Source of the DNA: Acidimicrobiia bacterium
Lineage (GTDB): Bacteria; Actinomycetota; Acidimicrobiia; Acidimicrobiales; Aldehydirespiratoraceae
DNA length: 33,676 bases
Direction: 5' to 3'
NCBI GenBank assembly: GCA_030432715.1
Contig: JAUIML010000011.1
Coordinates: 1-33,676 of the forward strand
Notes under the pieces: generated by a model
Told to the model about the DNA's origin: nothing
The model's input: the letters and a program-made list of their open reading frames with translations, nothing else
Databases searched by the model: none
Shown: positions 26,752 through 33,676 of the stretch, piece by piece
How positions within the stretch are numbered: position 1 is the first letter of the stretch
Layout: every line of letters begins with the position of its first letter
Program-made: the position numbers and the translations under genes

Positions 26752-27090
26752 TCAGAGGTTGGTCAGGTCGATGACCACGAGCACGACCAGCAATCCGATG
26801 ATGCCCACGTTGATGGCGGTCATGGGCCACTTCCACTTGTGGTCGGCGCGGTGGAAGCGCCGGATGCTCACGAGGTTGGCGACGATCGCGGCCACGCCGA
26901 TGGGAACGCCGATCCAGGGACCGACGCCGGTGCCGAAGCCGATGATCGGGAAGATGAACGGAATCAGGACATAGGTCAGCGTGCAGCGCACGGCCGACAC
27001 GAGAATCGACTTCGAGAAGGCGCGCTCGGCGGCGGCGGTCTCGCCATCAACAGTGCTCGGAGCGGACGGTGCCGCGGTCACGTCGGTCAC
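26752..27090 (-). CDS. Small predicted membrane protein, 112 aa
   Basis: Two hydrophobic hairpins (CTLTYVLIPFIFPIIGFGTGVGPWIGVPIGVAAIVANLV; AINVGIIGLLVVLVVIDLTNL); GTG start. Confidence 0.75.
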   Translation of the reverse strand: MTDVTAAPSAPSTVDGETAAAERAFSKSILVSAVRCTLTYVLIPFIFPIIGFGTGVGPWIGVPIGVAAIVANLVSIRRFHRADHKWKWPMTAINVGIIGLLVVLVVIDLTNL

Positions 27091-27097
27091 GAGCCCA

Positions 27098-27103
27098 ACG
27101 GTA
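27098..27103 (-). promoter_or_regulatory. Candidate leaderless -10 (TACCGT) for the membrane protein gene
   Basis: 7 nt before GTG 27090. Confidence 0.55.
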
Positions 27104-27119
27104 GCTGAGCACCCGTCGA

Positions 27120-27125
27120 TAGCCT
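27120..27125 (+). promoter_or_regulatory. Candidate leaderless -10 (TAGCCT) for ychF
   Basis: 9 nt before ATG 27135. Confidence 0.5.
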
Positions 27126-27134
27126 CGGTCCGGT

Positions 27135-28208
27135 ATGGAACGTTTCGGATTCGTCGGCCTCCCCAATGCCGGGAAGAGCTCGCTCTACAACGCACTCGCC
27201 GGCGGCGGCGCCCACGCCGCGCCCTACGCGTTCGCCACCACCGACCCCAACATCGGCGTGGCCAAGGTGCCCGATCACCGTCTCGACCAGCTCGCCGTGA
27301 TGAGCGAGAGCAAGAACGTCGTCCACGCCGCCGTGCAGTTCACCGACATCGGTGGCCTCGTCGAGGGGGCCAGCCAGGGTGAGGGTCTCGGCAACGCCTT
27401 CCTGTCGCACATCCGCGAGGTCGACGCGATCGTCTTCGTCCTGCGCGCCTTCCCCGACAGCGACGTGCCCGGTCCGTCCGATCCGCTCGAGCACCTCCGC
27501 GTGGTCGAGATCGAACTGGCGCTCGCCGACCTCGCCAGTGCCGAGAAGGCGCTCGACAAGACCAGCCGGATGCTCAAGGGCGACAGCTCGCTGAAGTCGA
27601 CCGTCACGCTCCTGCAGACCTGTGTCGATCATCTCGCCGAGGGGACCCCGCTCTACCGCGCCGGCCTCCCGGCCGACGAACGGGCCGAGCTCAAGGAGTT
27701 CTTCTTCCTCACCAACAAGCCCGTCATGGCGGTGCTCAACATCGGCGAGGACCAGATCGGTCAGGAGGACGAGCTGGCCGCCCCGGTCCGTGAGGAACTC
27801 GACGGTGCCGAGGTCGTGCCGCTCAGCGTGCAGCTGGAGGCCGAGGCGGCGCTGATGGACAGTGACGAGCGCCAGGAGATGCTCGAGGCGCTCGGACTCG
27901 GGGAGGGGGCGGTGCCCCGCTTCCTCACGTCGGCGTACCACATGCTCGGTCTCCGGACGTTCCTGACCACGGGGGAGAAGGAGAGTCGGGCCTGGACCTT
28001 CCGCGCCGGCTCCAGCGCTCCCGAGTGCGCCGGTGTCATCCACACCGACTTCCAGCGTGGGTTCATCCGGGCCGAGACCATCCAGTGGGACGAGCTGCTC
28101 GCGGCCGGTTCGTGGGCCGCGGCCCGCGACGTCGGCAAGGTCCGGTCCGAGGGCAAGGACTACATCGTCCGGGACGGCGATGTGATGGAGTTCCGCTTCA
28201 ACGTCTAG
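27135..28208 (+). CDS. ychF: Redox-regulated ATPase YchF (Obg-family GTPase fold)
   Basis: FVGLPNAGKSSLYNAL, FATTDPNIGVAKVPDHRLDQL, FTDIGGLVEGASQGEGLGNAFLSHIREVDAIVFVLRAF, C-terminal VRSEGKDYIVRDGDVMEFRFNV. Confidence 0.97.
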   Translation: MERFGFVGLPNAGKSSLYNALAGGGAHAAPYAFATTDPNIGVAKVPDHRLDQLAVMSESKNVVHAAVQFTDIGGLVEGASQGEGLGNAFLSHIREVDAIVFVLRAFPDSDVPGPSDPLEHLRVVEIELALADLASAEKALDKTSRMLKGDSSLKSTVTLLQTCVDHLAEGTPLYRAGLPADERAELKEFFFLTNKPVMAVLNIGEDQIGQEDELAAPVREELDGAEVVPLSVQLEAEAALMDSDERQEMLEALGLGEGAVPRFLTSAYHMLGLRTFLTTGEKESRAWTFRAGSSAPECAGVIHTDFQRGFIRAETIQWDELLAAGSWAAARDVGKVRSEGKDYIVRDGDVMEFRFNV

Positions 28209-28260
28209 CCGGGCGTAGCCGGAGCCCTCATCGGCTGCTCCGGGCGTGGCCGGAGCCCTC
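28209..28260. repeat. Two direct repeat copies of CCGGGCGT[A/G]GCCGGAGCCCTC, 31-nt period, with internal hairpin potential
   Basis: 28209-28229 and 28240-28260 match at 20 of 21 positions; CCGGAGC (28219-28225)/GCTCCGG (28237-28243) can pair, between the convergent genes ychF and the small ORF. Confidence 0.6.
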
Positions 28261-28470
28261 TCAGTCCTTCTTCGGGTTGTGGTTGGGTCCGAGGGTCTTC
28301 TCGAGGTGTTTGTAGACGGCGTTGCCCGTCACCCTTCCGCCGCTGCCTCCGCCGCTCGACGGGCCCAGGGCGTCGCGCGCCGTGTCGGCGATGTCGTGGC
28401 CGCCGTGACGCCGCCCGGAGCGCGACGAGGCGCTTCGTGCGAGCAGGCGGAAGAAGTTGCGGATTCCCAC
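28261..28470 (-). CDS. Small conserved-looking protein B, 69 aa, paralog of the adjacent gene
   Basis: VGIRNFFRLLARSASSRSGRRHGGHDIADTARDALGPSSGGGSGGRVTGNAVYKHLEKTLGPNHNPKKD; SD GAGGA before GTG; aligns along its length with 28479..28706. Confidence 0.75.
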   Translation of the reverse strand: MGIRNFFRLLARSASSRSGRRHGGHDIADTARDALGPSSGGGSGGRVTGNAVYKHLEKTLGPNHNPKKD

Positions 28471-28478
28471 CGTCGTCC

Positions 28479-28706
28479 TCAGGGCTTCTGCGTTGGCAAG
28501 GCGGCCTTGCGCTGGGCCGATGCGGTCTTGCCGATGTGCTCGTAGACGGCATTGCCGGGCGGGCGGCCGCCTCCGCCCCGGCCGCCGGCGCCGAACCGAC
28601 CCGTCGCATCGCGAACGGTGTCGGCGAGGTCGTGGCCGCTGTGGCGATTCGCACGCTCGGGCGGGACGCCCCGGACCAGGAGTCGGAAGAAGTTGCGGAG
28701 GCCCAT
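28479..28706 (-). CDS. Small conserved-looking protein A, 75 aa, paralog of the adjacent gene
   Basis: MGLRNFFRLLVRGVPPERANRHSGHDLADTVRDATGRFGAGGRGGGGRPPGNAVYEHIGKTASAQRKAALPTQKP; TACGGT hexamer 7 nt before ATG. Confidence 0.78.
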   Translation of the reverse strand: MGLRNFFRLLVRGVPPERANRHSGHDLADTVRDATGRFGAGGRGGGGRPPGNAVYEHIGKTASAQRKAALPTQKP

Positions 28707-28713
28707 GGGTTCG

Positions 28714-28719
28714 ACCGTA
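28714..28719 (-). promoter_or_regulatory. Candidate leaderless -10 (TACGGT) for small protein A
   Basis: 7 nt before ATG 28706. Confidence 0.55.
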
Positions 28720-28789
28720 ACCCAATCGGCGCGGTCGAGTCTCAACACCCGTGGCTTTCCCTCCCGAACTTCGTCTCCGATCCGCCTTG

Positions 28790-28810
28790 CCTGCCTACCG
28801 GCAGGTAGGC
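28790..28810. promoter_or_regulatory. Nested inverted repeats overlapping the presumed desaturase promoter/leader
   Basis: CCTGCC-TACC-GGCAGG (28790-28805) and GCCTACC-GGCA-GGTAGGC (28793-28810) overlap; the right arm contains the TAGGCT hexamer. Confidence 0.5.
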
Positions 28811-28821
28811 TGATGCGCATC

Positions 28822-29751
28822 ATGGTGAATCCTGCTGATCTCCCAATCATCGAGGCGCTCGAAGCGACCGCCGAGAAGCTGCTCGAACGGCATCTCGGGG
28901 CCACGAAGGAGTGGTTTCCCCACGCGTTGATCCCGTGGACCGCGGCCACCGACTACGAGCCCGACTACGAGTGGCAGCCCGACGACGCCACGATCCCTCC
29001 CGCGGTGCGCAGCGCCCTGTTCGTCAACGTCCTCACCGAGGACAACCTGCCCTTCTACTTCCGCGACATCGAGCGGATGTTCGGTCGCGACGGCGCGTGG
29101 GGCGAATGGGTCCGCCGCTGGACGGCCGAGGAAGGTCGCCACGGCATGGTGCTCAACACCTACCTCCAGGCCACGCGGGCCATCGACCCGGTGGAGCTCG
29201 AACGGGCCCGGATGATCCAGGTGCAGACCGGTTCCGTGCCCGAACCCCCATCGGCGGCGGAGGGACTCGCCTACGTCTCGCTCCAGGAACTCGCCACGCG
29301 TATCAGCCACTTCAACACCGGCAACCTGCTCGAGGATCCGGTCGGCAAGCAGATCATGCGGCGCGTGGCCTCCGACGAGAACCACCACTTCCTCTTCTAC
29401 CGCGATGCGCTGGCCGCGATCATCGAGATCGACCCGTCGTCGGCGGTGATGGCGATGGAGAAGCAGACGACCGACTTCGCCATGCCGGGTCTGGGTATCC
29501 CCGGATTCAACGACCATGCCAAGGCGATCGCCGATGCCGGGATCTACGACCTGGCCATCCACCACGACCAGATCCTCCAGCCCGTCATCATGCGTGACTG
29601 GGCGCTGGAGTCGATCGAGGGCCTGTCGCCCGAGGCCGAGGAAGCCCGCGCCCGGCTCGTCAAGTACATCGGGCGGGTCGGCCGGGTCGGGGCCCGCATC
29701 GCGGCCCGCCGCGAGGAGCGCGCCGCGTCTCGCGAACCCGCCGGCGTCTGA
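28822..29751 (+). CDS. Acyl-ACP desaturase (ferritin-like, DesA family)
   Basis: NVLTEDNLPFYFRDIERMFG, WTAEEGRHGMVLNTYL (EExxH), VASDENHHFLFYRDAL (DExHH). ATG 28813 is an alternative start. Confidence 0.92.
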   Translation: MVNPADLPIIEALEATAEKLLERHLGATKEWFPHALIPWTAATDYEPDYEWQPDDATIPPAVRSALFVNVLTEDNLPFYFRDIERMFGRDGAWGEWVRRWTAEEGRHGMVLNTYLQATRAIDPVELERARMIQVQTGSVPEPPSAAEGLAYVSLQELATRISHFNTGNLLEDPVGKQIMRRVASDENHHFLFYRDALAAIIEIDPSSAVMAMEKQTTDFAMPGLGIPGFNDHAKAIADAGIYDLAIHHDQILQPVIMRDWALESIEGLSPEAEEARARLVKYIGRVGRVGARIAARREERAASREPAGV

Positions 29752-29790
29752 CTCCTCCGCCACTGCGCCACACCGGCTCGCCGGGGCGCG

Positions 29791-29796
29791 TAGATT
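29791..29796 (+). promoter_or_regulatory. Candidate leaderless -10 (TAGATT) for DUF192-rsmI
   Basis: 6 nt before ATG 29803. Confidence 0.55.
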
Positions 29797-29802
29797 TCGG
29801 CC

Positions 29803-30132
29803 ATGCCGTGGCTCGTCGCCGGAGAACATGTCGTGGCCTCGCTGGAGGTCGCCGACTCCCGCCGCGCCCGGCGCCGTGGGCTGCTCGGCCGTGACGGCAT
29901 CGAAGGCGCGTTGATGCTGACGCCGGCGCGTTCGGTGCACACCCTGGGGATGCGCTTCGCCATCGACGTCGCCCATGTCGACGGCGAGATGGTCGTGCTC
30001 TCGGTGGTGACCATGAAGCCCGGCCGGGTCGGCCGCTGGCGTCTGCGAAGCCGCCACGTCATCGAGGCCGAGGCGGGATCGTTGCGGCGATGGGGGATCG
30101 AGCCGGGCGTGACGATCGACGTGAAGGTGTGA
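29803..30132 (+). CDS. DUF192 family protein
   Basis: ADSRRARRRGLLGRDGIEGALMLTPARSVHTLGMRFAIDVAHVD. Confidence 0.88.
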   Translation: MPWLVAGEHVVASLEVADSRRARRRGLLGRDGIEGALMLTPARSVHTLGMRFAIDVAHVDGEMVVLSVVTMKPGRVGRWRLRSRHVIEAEAGSLRRWGIEPGVTIDVKV

Positions 30133-30977
30133 CCGGCGCGCTGGTGCTCGTCGCGACCCCGATCGGAAATCTGGGGGATCTCCCGCCGCGGGCAGTGGAG
30201 GAGTTCTCGGCCGCGGCGTTGATCTGTTGCGAGGACACCCGACGGACCGGTCGGCTCCTGGCCCACGCCGGGGTCGACGGGGCACGACTGCGACGCGTCG
30301 ACGACCACACCGAGGCGCGCGCGGCCGCCGAGGTGGTCGACCTGATCGCTGCGGGGCAACGCGTCGTGCTCGTGTCCGACGCCGGCACGCCCGGTGTCTC
30401 CGACCCGGGAGCTCGCCTGGTCGACGCGGTACTCGATGCCGGCCACGAGGTCACCGTCGTCCCCGGTCCCGTCGCCGCCGTCGCGGCCCTCGTCGCGAGC
30501 GGGCTGCCCACCGACCGCTTCGTGTTCGAGGGATTCCTGCCCCGCAAGGGGCGTGAACGCACCCGCCGCCTGGAGGCCGTCGCCGTCGAGCCGCGCACGG
30601 TCGTGTTCTACGAATCGCCGAACCGGATCGCCGCGACCCTCGGCGCGCTGGCGGAGGTCTGCGGTCCGCAGCGACGGGCCACCGTCGCTCGCGAGATCAC
30701 CAAGCTGCACGAGGAGTTCGTGCGTGGTTCTCTGGCCGAGCTGGCCGCGTGGGCGTCCGACACGCCGAAGGGGGAGATCGTGCTGGTGGTCGAGGGCGCA
30801 CCGCCGCCCGAGGAGGCGTCCGACGACGAGGTCGTCGAGGCGCTGCGAGCCGAGCTTGCCGGTGGGTCGAGCGCCCGGGATGCCGCCGACGCCGTGGCCG
30901 CCGCGTTGGGTGTCGGCCGGCGGCGCGCCTATCAGTTGAGCCTCGGCATCCCCGGGGGTGTCACACCCCCTTCGTAG
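30129..30977 (+). CDS. rsmI: 16S rRNA (cytidine(1402)-2'-O)-methyltransferase
   Basis: LVLVATPIGNLGDLPPRAVE, CCEDTRRTGRLL, VLVSDAGTPGVSDPGARLV, VPGPVAAVAALVASGLPTDRFVFEGFLPRK; GTGA overlap with DUF192. Confidence 0.96.
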   Translation: MTGALVLVATPIGNLGDLPPRAVEEFSAAALICCEDTRRTGRLLAHAGVDGARLRRVDDHTEARAAAEVVDLIAAGQRVVLVSDAGTPGVSDPGARLVDAVLDAGHEVTVVPGPVAAVAALVASGLPTDRFVFEGFLPRKGRERTRRLEAVAVEPRTVVFYESPNRIAATLGALAEVCGPQRRATVAREITKLHEEFVRGSLAELAAWASDTPKGEIVLVVEGAPPPEEASDDEVVEALRAELAGGSSARDAADAVAAALGVGRRRAYQLSLGIPGGVTPPS

Positions 30978-30980
30978 CAT
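30975..30980 (+). promoter_or_regulatory. Candidate leaderless -10 (TAGCAT) for rmuC
   Basis: 7 nt before ATG 30988; begins with the TAG stop of rsmI. Confidence 0.55.
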
Positions 30981-30987
30981 TCGGTTC

Positions 30988-32334
30988 ATGGAACCCTTGC
31001 TCGTGATCTCCCTGGTCGCCTCCCTGTTCATCGCCGCCGCGATGGGCGTCGCCGTCGGCTTCCGGCTGGTGCGCACCCGCCATGGTGCCCACGAGGAGGC
31101 CATCGCCCGCCTGGCGGCGGAGCTCGACGCCCGTCACGATGCGAAGGTCGAGGGCGTGGTCGAGCGGGTGGTGGCGGTCGCCGGCGAGAGCTTCGACAGT
31201 CGGCTCCAGACCGGGGCCGCGGAGCTCGATCACCGCCGTGAGGCGATCGATCTGCGCCTCACCGGCACCCAGCAGCGCATCGACGAGCAACTCGGGTCGG
31301 TGGTGGCGTCGTTGCAGGCGAAGGTCGAACAGGTCGACAAGATCGTGGCCGAACGCGTCGGCGGCATGTCGGAGACGGTCGATGCCCGGGTCGGCGGCAT
31401 GTCGAAGAACCTCGGCCACCAGGTCACGGCCATGAGCAGTGAGCTCCAGCAGGTCCGCACGCTGGTCGCCCAGCTCCAGAAGGAGCGGGCGCAGCAGCAC
31501 GGCCAGTTCGTCGAGAGCCTCGAAGCCGCGACCCGTCAGCAGAAGGTGCTGGCCGAGACCACCCAACACCTCCGTGAAGCGCTGGCCAGCCCCCAGGCCC
31601 GAGGCCAGTGGGGCGAGCGCATGGCCGAAGACGTCCTGCGGGCTGCCGGCATGCGCGAGGGGGTCAACTATCGCAAGCAGCGGACGATCGACGGGGGCAC
31701 GAAGCCCGACTTCACCTTCCTGTTGCCCGACGACCGCCATCTCCACATGGACGTCAAGTTCCCGGTCACCAACTATCTCCGCCATCTCGAGGCGCCGAGC
31801 GACGCGGAGGCGGCGGCGCTGCGCGAACGCTTCCTCAAGGACGTGCGCGAACGGGTCAAGGAGCTGAGCGGCCGGGGGTATGCCTCCACCGACACGACCG
31901 TCGGCTATCTGCTGTTGTTCATCCCCAACGAGAGCGTCTACGGCTTCATCCACGAGAACGACATGACCCTGCTCGACGATGCGTTGGGCCAGAAGGTCGT
32001 GTTGTGCTCGCCGACCACCCTGTTCGCGGTCCTCGCCGTGATCCGCCAGGCGATGGACACCTTCGCCGTCGAGCGGGCCACCGAGGAGATCCTCGAGTGT
32101 CTGGCCGGCTTCGGTGAGCAGTGGAAGAAGTTCTCCGGGCAGATCGACAAGGTCGAGAAGCACATCGACACCCTCAGTCGGAGCTTCTCCGATCTGTCGG
32201 GCACCCGTCGGCGTCAGCTCGAACGTCAGCTCGATCGCATCGACGACGTCCGCTCGCGAACGGGCGTCGACGTCGACGCACCGGCGCTGGCCCCACCGAC
32301 CGGCCCGATCCTGCGCGACCTCAACGCGGGCTGA
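30988..32334 (+). CDS. rmuC: DNA recombination protein RmuC
   Basis: N-terminal TM, coiled coil, then RGQWGERMAEDVLRAAGMREGVNYRKQ, PDFTFLLPDDRHLHMDVKFPVTNYLRHLEA, NESVYGFIHENDMTLLDDALGQKVVLCSPTTLFAVLAVIRQAM. Confidence 0.95.
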   Translation: MEPLLVISLVASLFIAAAMGVAVGFRLVRTRHGAHEEAIARLAAELDARHDAKVEGVVERVVAVAGESFDSRLQTGAAELDHRREAIDLRLTGTQQRIDEQLGSVVASLQAKVEQVDKIVAERVGGMSETVDARVGGMSKNLGHQVTAMSSELQQVRTLVAQLQKERAQQHGQFVESLEAATRQQKVLAETTQHLREALASPQARGQWGERMAEDVLRAAGMREGVNYRKQRTIDGGTKPDFTFLLPDDRHLHMDVKFPVTNYLRHLEAPSDAEAAALRERFLKDVRERVKELSGRGYASTDTTVGYLLLFIPNESVYGFIHENDMTLLDDALGQKVVLCSPTTLFAVLAVIRQAMDTFAVERATEEILECLAGFGEQWKKFSGQIDKVEKHIDTLSRSFSDLSGTRRRQLERQLDRIDDVRSRTGVDVDAPALAPPTGPILRDLNAG

Positions 32335-32371
32335 GCCGGAGAATTGGCATCGGCGGGTCACAGGCCGCCGG

Positions 32372-32377
32372 TAGCCT
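32372..32377 (+). promoter_or_regulatory. Candidate leaderless -10 (TAGCCT) for metG
   Basis: 8 nt before ATG 32386. Confidence 0.55.
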
Positions 32378-32385
32378 CGATGGCC

Positions 32386-33676
32386 ATGCCCACCCCTGTC
32401 CTCGTCGCCGTTGCCTGGCCCTACGCCTCCGGGTCTCGGCACCTCGGCCACCTCGCCGGTGCCTATCTTCCGGCCGACGTGTTCGCCCGTCATCAGCGGC
32501 GGGTCGGCAACGAGGTCCTGATGGTCTCCGGCTCCGACGTGCACGGCACGCCGATCACGGTGCGGGCCGACGCCGAGGGCGTCACGCCCCACGACATCGT
32601 CGACCGCTACCACAGCGAGTTCGTCGCCCAGTGGGAGCAGATCGGGATCTCGTGGGACAACTACACCACCACGGGCACCGCCCACCACGCCCGGGTGACG
32701 CAGGAGATGTTCCTCGCCCAGCTGGCCAACGGCCACATCGACAAGCGCACGTCCGACCAGTTCTACGACCCCCAGGCCGAGCGCTTTCTTCCCGATCGCT
32801 ACATCGAGGGGACGTGCCCCCACTGCGGCTACGACGAAGCGCGCGGGGACCAGTGCGACAACTGCGGTCGCACGCTCGACGCGACCGAGTTGGGCAATCC
32901 GCGTTCGAAGATCACGGGGACCACGCCGGAGCTCCGGGCCACCGAGCACTTCTACTACCGGTACTCCGACTTCACCGAGCGGTTGGCCGCATGGCTGCGG
33001 ACGAAGAAGGGATGGCGACCCCACGTGCTCAATTTCGCCCTCGGTTGGACGGAGGAGGATGGGCTGCACGACCGCGCCATCACCCGCGACCTCGACTGGG
33101 GGGTCGAGCTCCCCGTCGATGATCTCGGCCCGGGCAAGCGGATCTATGTCTGGTACGACGCCGTGATCGGGTACCTCTCGGCGGCTCAGGAGTGGGCGGC
33201 CGACCGGGGCGACCCCGACCGGTGGCGACACTGGTGGGAGAACGACGCCTCGCGCCACGTCTATTTCATCGGCAAGGACAACATCCCGTTCCACTGCCTC
33301 TTCTGGCCCGCCCAGCTGATGGGTGCCGGCGATCTGCACCTGCCCGACGACGGTCCCGCCAACCAGTACATCACCTTCAAGGGCGGCAAGGCCTCGGCCA
33401 GCCGCGGGGTCGGACTGACCATCGAAGAAGGCCTCGACCTCTTCCAACCCGACGGGCTGCGCTACGCACTGGCGGCCAACTTCCCGGAGCAGGCCGACAC
33501 CGACATCTCGATCGAGGAGATCGCCCGCCGGATCAACGAGGAGCTGGTCGCCACCTGGGGCAATCTCGTCAACCGGGTGCTGTCGATGGTCAACAAGAAC
33601 CTCGACGCCCAACCGGAGAGCGAGGGCCGCACCGCCGAGGACGAGGCTGTCCTCGCCGCCGTCGATGCTGCACTCG
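32386..33676 (+). CDS. metG: Methionyl-tRNA synthetase, 3'-truncated by the window edge
   Basis: VAVAWPYASGSRHLGHLAGAYLPADVFARHQRR, EGTCPHCGYDEARGDQCDNCG zinc knuckle, YFIGKDNIPFHCLFWPAQLM, ITFKGGKASASRGVGL; no stop before the edge, so missing from the ORF track. Confidence 0.95.
   Translation, partial: MPTPVLVAVAWPYASGSRHLGHLAGAYLPADVFARHQRRVGNEVLMVSGSDVHGTPITVRADAEGVTPHDIVDRYHSEFVAQWEQIGISWDNYTTTGTAHHARVTQEMFLAQLANGHIDKRTSDQFYDPQAERFLPDRYIEGTCPHCGYDEARGDQCDNCGRTLDATELGNPRSKITGTTPELRATEHFYYRYSDFTERLAAWLRTKKGWRPHVLNFALGWTEEDGLHDRAITRDLDWGVELPVDDLGPGKRIYVWYDAVIGYLSAAQEWAADRGDPDRWRHWWENDASRHVYFIGKDNIPFHCLFWPAQLMGAGDLHLPDDGPANQYITFKGGKASASRGVGLTIEEGLDLFQPDGLRYALAANFPEQADTDISIEEIARRINEELVATWGNLVNRVLSMVNKNLDAQPESEGRTAEDEAVLAAVDAAL

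Noticed and set aside
32380-32385. Upstream ATG for metG (MAMPTP)
   Set aside because: Only 2 nt from the TAGCCT hexamer; ATG 32386 fits the spacing seen at other genes.
30961-33612. 883-aa minus-strand ORF opposite rmuC and metG
   Set aside because: The opposite strand encodes two clear housekeeping proteins; the translation is low-complexity and typical of antisense open frames in high-GC DNA.
1-33676. CRISPR arrays, transposases, integrases, phage or defence modules, tRNA/rRNA genes
   Set aside because: None recognised; gene content is chromosomal housekeeping with short intergenic gaps.

Overview
High-GC actinobacterial chromosomal segment, probably from an Acidimicrobiia-like lineage (an inference from gene style, not tested). 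It is densely packed with about 36 genes, mostly housekeeping. Main loci: TetR / ferritin-like diiron protein / dienoyl-CoA isomerase; adenosine deaminase / M16 lipoprotein peptidase / upp / 2-hydroxyacid dehydrogenase; nadA-nadB-nadC with an NrtR-like Nudix regulator and a 21-bp palindrome upstream of nadA; a BMP-type (nucleoside-like) ABC transporter; a DUF2419-like queuosine-salvage protein; split ADP-forming acyl-CoA synthetase subunits; a PHP protein; ychF; acyl-ACP desaturase; DUF192-rsmI-rmuC; and a 3'-truncated metG. No mobile element, CRISPR array, rRNA or tRNA was recognised. The most interesting signals are not classic features. (1) At least 17 first-in-unit genes carry a TANNNT hexamer ending 5-9 nt before the start codon, which predicts leaderless transcription across the window. 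In four cases the hexamer starts with the stop codon of the preceding gene. (2) A 29-bp divergent promoter and abutting convergent stop codons show extreme compaction. (3) An unlisted 29-aa ORF looks like ribosomal protein bL37. (4) A tandem pair of small paralogous proteins of unknown function lies near 28.3-28.7 kb. (5) There is a candidate NrtR operator and an 18-bp-stem intergenic hairpin after the BMP lipoprotein gene. No completely new multi-gene system is evident.
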